From the NCBI RefSeq assembly GCF_029076695.1, contig NZ_JARFIK010000002.1, forward strand, positions 248,001-312,000: a stretch of 64,000 nt of DNA, given 5' to 3'. This stretch comes from Adlercreutzia equolifaciens (GTDB lineage: Bacteria; Actinomycetota; Coriobacteriia; Coriobacteriales; Eggerthellaceae). Numbering within the stretch: the stretch's first letter is position 1; every line of letters begins with the position of its first letter. The position numbers and the translations under genes were made by a program. The notes below the pieces were generated by a model. The model ran no database searches, was not told the origin of the DNA, and was given only the letters and a program-made list of their open reading frames with translations. Positions 58,483-64,000 of the stretch are shown here, one piece after another.

Positions 58483-61119
58483 ATGCAGTACATGACAACC
58501 GCTGAGATTCGCGAGAAGTACCTGAGCTACTTCGAAGACAAGGGCTGCAAGCGCATGCCCTCGTCCTCGCTTATTCCCGACGACCCGTCGCTTTTGCTGA
58601 CCAGTGCCGGTATGGTGCAGTTCAAGCCCTACTTCCTGCATCAGAAGGAACTGGAGGCTCCCTACATCGGCACTACCACGGTGCAGAAGTGCGTCCGCAC
58701 CAACGACATCGACATCATCGGCACCACGGGGCGCCACCTCAGCTTCTTCGAGATGCTCGGCAACTTCTCCTTCGGCGAGTACTTCAAGGAGCAGATGTGC
58801 GCCTGGGCCTACGATTTCTCCGTCAACGTGCTCAAGCTGCCCCCCGAGCGCCTGTACTTCACGGTGTTCCAGGACGACGACGAGACTATCGAGATTTGGA
58901 AGAGCCTGGGCGTGCCCGACGATCATATCTCCCGTTTGGGCGAGGACGACAACTTCTGGCGCGCCGGCCCCACCGGTCCCTGCGGTCCGTGCTCGGAGAT
59001 CTACTTCGACCAGGGCCCCGAGTTCGGCTGCGGCAGCCCCGATTGCGCCCCGGGCTGCGATTGCGATCGCTTCCTGGAGTACTGGAACTGCGTGTTCACC
59101 CAGTACGACGGCCAGGAGGACGGCACCCTGAAGGAGCTGCCCTCGAAGAACATCGATACCGGTATGGGCCTGGAGCGCATGGCCGCCATCATGCAGGGCG
59201 TGCAGTCCAACTACGAGACCGACGTGCTGCGCAGCCTGGTGGCCGTGGGCGAGCGCCTGGCCGGCGTTACCTATGGCGAGAACCCTGAGACCGATCTGTC
59301 GCTGCGCATCGTTGCCGATCATTCCCGTGCCGTTACGTTCATGATTGCCGACGGCATTCTGCCCTCCAATGAGGGCCGCGGCTACGTGCTGCGCCGCCTG
59401 CTGCGTCGCGCCATCATGAAGGCGCACCTCATTGGCATCGAGGGTCACTTCCTCAACGAGTACGTGGACGAGATCGTGCGCCTTATGGGCGATGTGTACC
59501 CGGAAATCGTGGAGAACCGCGAGCTGGAGCGCAAGCTCATCATGGCCGAGGAGGAGCGCTTCGGCGCCACCCTGCGTCAGGGCCAGGCCTATCTGGAAGA
59601 TGCCCTGGGCAAGCTGGAGGGCACCACGCTGGCCGGCGAGGAAGCCTTCACCCTGCACGACACCTACGGTTTCCCCGTGGAGGTCACCCAGGAAATTGCC
59701 GAGGGCCGTGGTATTGCCGTGGACATGGAGGGCTTCGAGGCCGCCATGGAGGCCCAGCGTGAGCGCGCCCGCGCCGCCGGCGCCAAGGACGCCGAGGCCG
59801 CCTGGTCCACCTATGGCGGCATCTACGCCGACCTGCTGAAGGAGTTCGGCCCCACGGAATTCACGGGCTATGCCGCCACGGCCGCCGAGACGAAGGTCAT
59901 CGCCATCCTGCACGAGGGCGAGCGCGTCGAGCGCCTGGAGGCTGGTCAGACCGGCGAGCTGCTGCTGGCCGCCACGCCCTTCTACGCCGAGATGGGTGGC
60001 GAGGTGGGCGACACCGGCGTCATCGAGAACGGCGACGACCACGTCTACGTGCTTGACACCACGGCCCCCGAGAAGGGCCTGTTCGTCCACGCGGTGCGCT
60101 CCGATGAGGGCACCATTGCCGTGGGCGATACCGTCGTGGCCAAGGTGGACGCCAACCGCCGCGCCGCCATCGAGCGCAACCACACGGGCACCCATATCCT
60201 CCATGCCGCTCTGCGCAAGGTGCTGGGCGACCACGTGAAGCAGGCCGGCTCCTACGTGGGTCCCGACCGCCTGCGCTTCGACTTCACCCACTTCGAGGCT
60301 ATGACCCCCGAGCAAATTGCCGAGGTGGAGCGCGAGGCCAATATGCACATCATGAGCGCTACGCCCACCACCATCTATGAGACCTCACTGGAAGAGGCAC
60401 GGGCCGCGGGCGTGACGGGTCTGTTCGGCGAGAAGTACGGCGATGTGGTGCGCGTGGTGGAAGCGGGCGATTTCTCCCGCGAGCTGTGCGGCGGCTGCCA
60501 CGTAAAGAACACGGCCGAGATCGGCCTCATGAAGATCACCACGGAGACGTCGGTAGGCGCCAACGTGCGTCGCATCGAGGCCGTTACCAGCTACGGCGCC
60601 CTGGCCTATCTGGACAAGGTGGAGGCCGAGCTGAAGGAGACGGCGGCCATCCTGCGCGTGCCTATGTTCGACGTGTCGGAGCGCACGGCGGCCAATGCCA
60701 AGACCATGAAGGACATGCAGCAGAAGGCCAAGCGCGCAAAGACCATGGTCAGCGACGACATGTTTACCGAGCTGTTGTCCCAGGTGCAGGACGCGCCGGC
60801 CGGCTACCCGGTTATCATCGCCCGCACCGAGGTGCGCGACGGTGGCCAGATGCGCAACATGTGGGACGTCATTCGCAGCCGCATGAGCGAGCCCGGCGCC
60901 TTGGTGGTAGCCGGCGTGAACGACGGCAAGCCCGTGCTCATGGCGGCCGGTACTGACGAGGCCGTGGCCAAGGGCTTCAACGCCGGCGCTCTCATCAAGG
61001 CCATGGGCCCGGCCATCCAGGGCGGTGGCGGCGGCAAGCCCACCATGGCCCAGGCTGGCGGCAAGAACGCCGAGGGCATCGACGACGCGTTGGAGATCGC
61101 CCGCAACATGATTCTGTAG
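58483..61119 (+). CDS. alaS: Alanyl-tRNA synthetase
   Basis: An 878-residue class II synthetase of normal length. The N-terminal catalytic domain shows SYFEDKGCKRMPSSSLIPDD and TGRHLSFFEMLGNFSFG. The editing domain shows HTGTHILHAALRKVLG and the zinc motif CGGCHVKNT. The C-terminal DHHA1 region is glycine-rich (IQGGGGGKPTMAQAGGK). It charges tRNA-Ala, for which one gene (CGC) is in this window. It is monocistronic, with a strong terminator. Confidence 0.97.
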   Translation: MQYMTTAEIREKYLSYFEDKGCKRMPSSSLIPDDPSLLLTSAGMVQFKPYFLHQKELEAPYIGTTTVQKCVRTNDIDIIGTTGRHLSFFEMLGNFSFGEYFKEQMCAWAYDFSVNVLKLPPERLYFTVFQDDDETIEIWKSLGVPDDHISRLGEDDNFWRAGPTGPCGPCSEIYFDQGPEFGCGSPDCAPGCDCDRFLEYWNCVFTQYDGQEDGTLKELPSKNIDTGMGLERMAAIMQGVQSNYETDVLRSLVAVGERLAGVTYGENPETDLSLRIVADHSRAVTFMIADGILPSNEGRGYVLRRLLRRAIMKAHLIGIEGHFLNEYVDEIVRLMGDVYPEIVENRELERKLIMAEEERFGATLRQGQAYLEDALGKLEGTTLAGEEAFTLHDTYGFPVEVTQEIAEGRGIAVDMEGFEAAMEAQRERARAAGAKDAEAAWSTYGGIYADLLKEFGPTEFTGYAATAAETKVIAILHEGERVERLEAGQTGELLLAATPFYAEMGGEVGDTGVIENGDDHVYVLDTTAPEKGLFVHAVRSDEGTIAVGDTVVAKVDANRRAAIERNHTGTHILHAALRKVLGDHVKQAGSYVGPDRLRFDFTHFEAMTPEQIAEVEREANMHIMSATPTTIYETSLEEARAAGVTGLFGEKYGDVVRVVEAGDFSRELCGGCHVKNTAEIGLMKITTETSVGANVRRIEAVTSYGALAYLDKVEAELKETAAILRVPMFDVSERTAANAKTMKDMQQKAKRAKTMVSDDMFTELLSQVQDAPAGYPVIIARTEVRDGGQMRNMWDVIRSRMSEPGALVVAGVNDGKPVLMAAGTDEAVAKGFNAGALIKAMGPAIQGGGGGKPTMAQAGGKNAEGIDDALEIARNMIL

Positions 61120-61153
61120 CGGAGCGCGGGTACCAGCAAGACGAACGAGCCAG

Positions 61154-61181
61154 CGGGCGGGGGAGACCCCGCCCGTTTTTT
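61154..61181 (+). terminator. Rho-independent terminator after alaS
   Basis: CGGGCGGGG (61154-61162) pairs perfectly with CCCCGCCCG (61167-61175), followed by TTTTTT. Confidence 0.93.
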
Positions 61182-61300
61182 GTTTGTGCAGCAGCCTGCT
61201 GCACGATTTGCGGTAAGCCAGCCGTGCGTGGCAATTGTTCAACAGCTACTGCGCAAACGCCTGTCCCATTCTTGGCTCACGCTCTGATGCAGCGTTAGCG

Positions 61301-61306
61301 TATAAT
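61301..61306 (+). promoter_or_regulatory. -10 box of the hsdM promoter
   Basis: A perfect TATAAT 38 bases before the hsdM ATG. No good -35 at the right distance. Confidence 0.48.
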
Positions 61307-61343
61307 GGCCTAATCTGCGAAAACGCCGGGAAGGATCCTCTGT

Positions 61344-63854
61344 ATGAACAAGCAACAACTCGCTGCGAAAATTTGGGAATCAGCCAATCGTATGCGCGGC
61401 AAAGTGGATGCCAGCGAGTATAAGGACTTTATTCTCGGCTTTATTTTCTACAAGTACCTTTCCGAAAAAGAGGAGCAGTTCTTCCTTGCCGAAGGCATGA
61501 CTGCTGCGGATATGGAGCAGCTGGTAGAGGGGGATGCCGAAACGGTCGACTACGCACAGGAGCGCCTCGGCTACTTCATCGCTTACCCAAATCTGTTCTC
61601 CACCTGGGTGCAAGCGGGCAATGACTTTGCTATCTCCCAAGTATACGAAGCGCTTTCAGCATTCCGCCGCTTGACAAGCCAGCGGTATAAAAAGGTATTC
61701 GACGGCATTTTTGTAACGCTGGAAACGGGTCTCTCTAAGCTTGGTGATGGCGCTGCCTCGCAGACAAAGGCAGTGCGTGATCTGATTCACCTGATCCAGA
61801 CGATTCCCATGCACAGTCGGCAGGATTACGATATGCTGGGATATATTTACGAAGACCTCATCTCGAAGTTCGCCTCCAGTGCGGGCAAAAAAGCTGGTGA
61901 GTTCTACACCCCTCACGAGGTTTCGGTTCTTATGTCCGAGATTGTTGCCCATCATTTGCAGGACCAGGAAGAGATTCGCATCTACGACCCTACGAGCGGT
62001 TCGGGCTCGCTCTTGCTGACCATTGGTGATGCTGTAGAGCGCCGTCTGGGCGATAAGGACAGTATCATTTACTATGCTCAGGAGCTAAACCAGGCTACAT
62101 ATAACCTTACACGCATGAATTTGGTAATGCGCGGTATTAAGCCAGCTAATATCGTTGTGCGCAATGGCGATACGCTGGAAGAAGACTGGCCCTATTTTGA
62201 CGATTCCGACCCAGCGGGTAGCTATGATCCGCTTTACGTGGACGCGGTGGTCTCTAATCCTCCTTACTCCCAGCGCTGGGAACCGGAGGGGAAAGATACC
62301 GACATCCGTTTCGCCTATGGAGTGGCTCCGCGTTCGAAAGCGGACTACGCTTTCTTGCTGCATGATCTTTTCCATCTGAAGCCCTCGGGCGTCATGTGCA
62401 TCGTTTTGCCCCATGGCGTGTTGTTCCGTGGGGGCGAGGAGGGGGCGATTCGTCGCAACCTCATCGAGAACGATAAAATTGCGGCAATTATCGGTCTTCC
62501 GGCGAATATTTTCTTCGGCACTGGCATACCTACTATTGTGATGGTGCTGCGCCAGAAGCGTGCTGAAAATGACGTCCTCATCATCGATGCCTCTAAAGGG
62601 TTTGAGAAGGTCGGCAAGAACAACCAGCTGCGTTCCTCGGATATTCGTCGTATCGTCGATGTGGTAACTGCAAGGGCGACCATCGAAGGATTTTCTCGCC
62701 TTGTGTCCAAGGATGAGATTCGCGAGAACGACTACAACCTGAATATTCCGCGATACGTTGACTCTTCTGAGCCAGCCGAGACGTGGGATTTGTACGCCTC
62801 GATGTTCGGCGGTATCCCTAACCAGGAGATTGATGGGCTATCGGTCTATTGGGAAGCGCTACCCGGGTTGCGCGAAGCGCTGTTCGCAGGGGAGAATAGC
62901 CATTGCTCAAAACTGATTTCCGAGGATGTACGCGAGGTCGTAGAGAATGATGCGGCGGTGAAAGCATACCTTGGCGCTTACTCTAATGATTTTGCCAGTC
63001 TGCGAGGTGAGCTTATCTCCTCCCTCATAGGGGGATGGGAGACGGTGGATGCAGCTGGTGAAGAGGCGGCTGTGGCGCAGCGTATTTTTCAGCGCATCGA
63101 ACCATTCTCCCTGGTAGATAAGTATCAGGCCTACCAGGTGCTCGACGATGCGTGGAAGACTATTTCTGCCGACCTTGAGATGCTGCAGACCGAAGGTTTC
63201 GACGCGGCGCGCAAAGTCGATCCTCTCATGGTTCTCAAAAAGAAGTCCGGCAAGGATGTAGAGGCGCAAGATGGCTGGAAAGGGCATGTGCTTCCCTTCG
63301 ACCTGGTGCAGCGCGAGCTCCTTGCCGATGACGCGGCGGCGCTTGAGTCGCTTCAAAATGAGCTCAATCGCGTTTCGGGAGCATGCTCTGCATTGAAGGA
63401 TGAGCTGCCAAAGGCTGAAGACGATGAGGAAACGGACGAGGTTTCTGCCGATTTGTCCGAGGAAGAGATTGAGGCTAAGCAGCGAGAGCTAGCCACCCTT
63501 CAAAAGCGCGAAAAAGCGCTCAAGAAAGAGGTGAAGGAGGGCGTGACTAACCTCGAGGAGAAAACGCGTCAGGTTGTTGAGTCGCTTACCGATGAGCAAG
63601 TGTACGAGTTGCTCGAAGAGAAGTGGGTGACTCCTCTTATGGGGGATCTGCTTGCGCTTCCCCAAAAGGCAGTCGATCAGCTGGTCAAAAGCATTAATGC
63701 TTTGGCGGACAAATACCAAGATACTTACGCCTCAATTGCATCGCAGATTAGTGAAGCAGAGCGAGAGTTAGATGAAATGCTCGGACAGCTTGTCGGGAAC
63801 GAATTCGACATGCTAGGTATCGCAGAGCTCCGCAAGCTTCTGGCGGGTGAGTAG
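61344..63854 (+). CDS. hsdM: Type I restriction-modification system methyltransferase subunit HsdM, extended
   Basis: An 836-residue N6-adenine methyltransferase. The N-terminal HsdM helical domain opens with KIWESANRMRGKVDASEYKD and LGFIFYKYLS. The SAM motif is DPTSGSGSLLL (about 216), and the catalytic NPPY motif is at about 305. The core matches the usual ~500-residue HsdM. An added ~300-residue C-terminal part includes a charged coiled-coil (about 675-740, with EEEIEAKQRELATLQKRE). Codon use is less GC-biased than in the upstream genes, as expected for a transferred R-M locus. hsdS begins one base after its stop. Confidence 0.92.
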   Translation: MNKQQLAAKIWESANRMRGKVDASEYKDFILGFIFYKYLSEKEEQFFLAEGMTAADMEQLVEGDAETVDYAQERLGYFIAYPNLFSTWVQAGNDFAISQVYEALSAFRRLTSQRYKKVFDGIFVTLETGLSKLGDGAASQTKAVRDLIHLIQTIPMHSRQDYDMLGYIYEDLISKFASSAGKKAGEFYTPHEVSVLMSEIVAHHLQDQEEIRIYDPTSGSGSLLLTIGDAVERRLGDKDSIIYYAQELNQATYNLTRMNLVMRGIKPANIVVRNGDTLEEDWPYFDDSDPAGSYDPLYVDAVVSNPPYSQRWEPEGKDTDIRFAYGVAPRSKADYAFLLHDLFHLKPSGVMCIVLPHGVLFRGGEEGAIRRNLIENDKIAAIIGLPANIFFGTGIPTIVMVLRQKRAENDVLIIDASKGFEKVGKNNQLRSSDIRRIVDVVTARATIEGFSRLVSKDEIRENDYNLNIPRYVDSSEPAETWDLYASMFGGIPNQEIDGLSVYWEALPGLREALFAGENSHCSKLISEDVREVVENDAAVKAYLGAYSNDFASLRGELISSLIGGWETVDAAGEEAAVAQRIFQRIEPFSLVDKYQAYQVLDDAWKTISADLEMLQTEGFDAARKVDPLMVLKKKSGKDVEAQDGWKGHVLPFDLVQRELLADDAAALESLQNELNRVSGACSALKDELPKAEDDEETDEVSADLSEEEIEAKQRELATLQKREKALKKEVKEGVTNLEEKTRQVVESLTDEQVYELLEEKWVTPLMGDLLALPQKAVDQLVKSINALADKYQDTYASIASQISEAERELDEMLGQLVGNEFDMLGIAELRKLLAGE

Positions 63855-63855
63855 C

Positions 63856-64000
63856 ATGGATGATCAGCGTAAGTCGGAAAACGCCTGCATGCCGGCTCTT
63901 CGTTTCGAGGGCTTCACCGATCCTTGGGAACAGCGTAAGCTAGGGGAGATGTATGCTCGATCATCAGAGAAAAACGACGGGACGATCAAAGGGGATCGCA
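63856..64000 (+). CDS. hsdS: Type I restriction-modification specificity subunit HsdS, 5' part
   Basis: Only the first 48 residues are present before the window ends. PALRFEGFTDPWEQRKLGEM is the standard start of the first target-recognition domain of HsdS proteins. It recognises the DNA half-site for methylation and cleavage by the HsdRMS complex. It starts one base after the hsdM stop, so translation is coupled. hsdR must lie further downstream or elsewhere. Confidence 0.9.
   Translation, partial: MDDQRKSENACMPALRFEGFTDPWEQRKLGEMYARSSEKNDGTIKGDR

Noticed and set aside
57934-60348. An 804-codon open frame antisense to alaS and its upstream neighbour
   Set aside because: Same GC-bias shadow; alaS on the other strand has every expected motif.

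Overview
The window comes from a high-GC, anaerobic-type actinobacterium, most likely a member of the Eggerthellaceae (Coriobacteriia; the Eggerthella / Gordonibacter / Adlercreutzia / Slackia / Denitrobacterium group). The evidence is three Tat-exported FAD reductases, multiheme cytochrome lipoproteins, nap and nrf genes, a ccm operon, and two LuxR-type regulators fused to a multi-pass membrane sensor. No genus is assigned, because no rRNA gene is present.

Layout. 0-5.8 kb: end of a metallo-beta-lactamase-fold hydrolase, a LysR regulator, a MATE exporter, a cupin, and an Fe-S module (iscR divergent from iscS-iscU, with a dyad operator between them). 5.9-13.5 kb: a hybrid sensor kinase, then the housekeeping run metG-tatD-flavodoxin-like-rsmA. 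13.5-14.35 kb: a non-coding island of three kinds of degenerate repeat. 14.35-18.2 kb: a secreted GH5 glycosidase, icd and a cyclophilin. 18.4-22.9 kb: a LuxR membrane regulator divergent from a Tat flavoprotein plus hexaheme lipoprotein (a Cgr2/Cgr1-like pair). 23.2-26.6 kb: a 2-hydroxyacid dehydrogenase, veg, tRNA-Ala, a dispersed palindromic element and a MocR regulator. 26.9-33.6 kb: napG-A-B-D-H, a second copy of the palindromic element, and nrfA, giving a dissimilatory nitrate-to-ammonium chain. 33.7-35.0 kb: a CapA-like gene bracketed by GAGAC repeats. 35.3-40.8 kb: ccmE-F-A-B-C and a CcmD-like gene. 41-46.8 kb: a membrane protein divergent from a four-gene heme/FMN/FAD reductase operon. 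46.9-50 kb: a double-domain MarR, ApbE and GalU. 50.1-50.25 kb: a candidate small RNA. 50.3-58.4 kb: rarA, an XRE membrane protein, a third flavoprotein followed by a second LuxR membrane regulator, and two envelope proteins. 58.5-64 kb: alaS, then a type I restriction-modification locus (hsdM, start of hsdS) that runs off the end.

How it fits together. The ccm operon would attach heme to the roughly eighteen motifs in NapB, NrfA, the hexaheme lipoprotein and the pentaheme NrfH-like protein. Two of those motifs are the expanded forms CX3CH and CX4CH. ApbE would load FMN onto the FMN-binding lipoprotein. Quinol electrons could then reach nitrate, nitrite and at least two unidentified organic acceptors outside the membrane. 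The CcmE has cysteine where classical CcmE has the heme-binding histidine and carries a second OB-like domain, and no ccmG/ccmH is seen here.

The strongest candidates for undescribed biology are: the ~144-nt palindromic element present twice with a compensatory base change; the candidate sRNA with three C-rich CCCCTCC tracts; the flavin/heme reductase operon; and the repeat-bracketed capA segment. All functional calls rest on reading the sequence; no database search was run.
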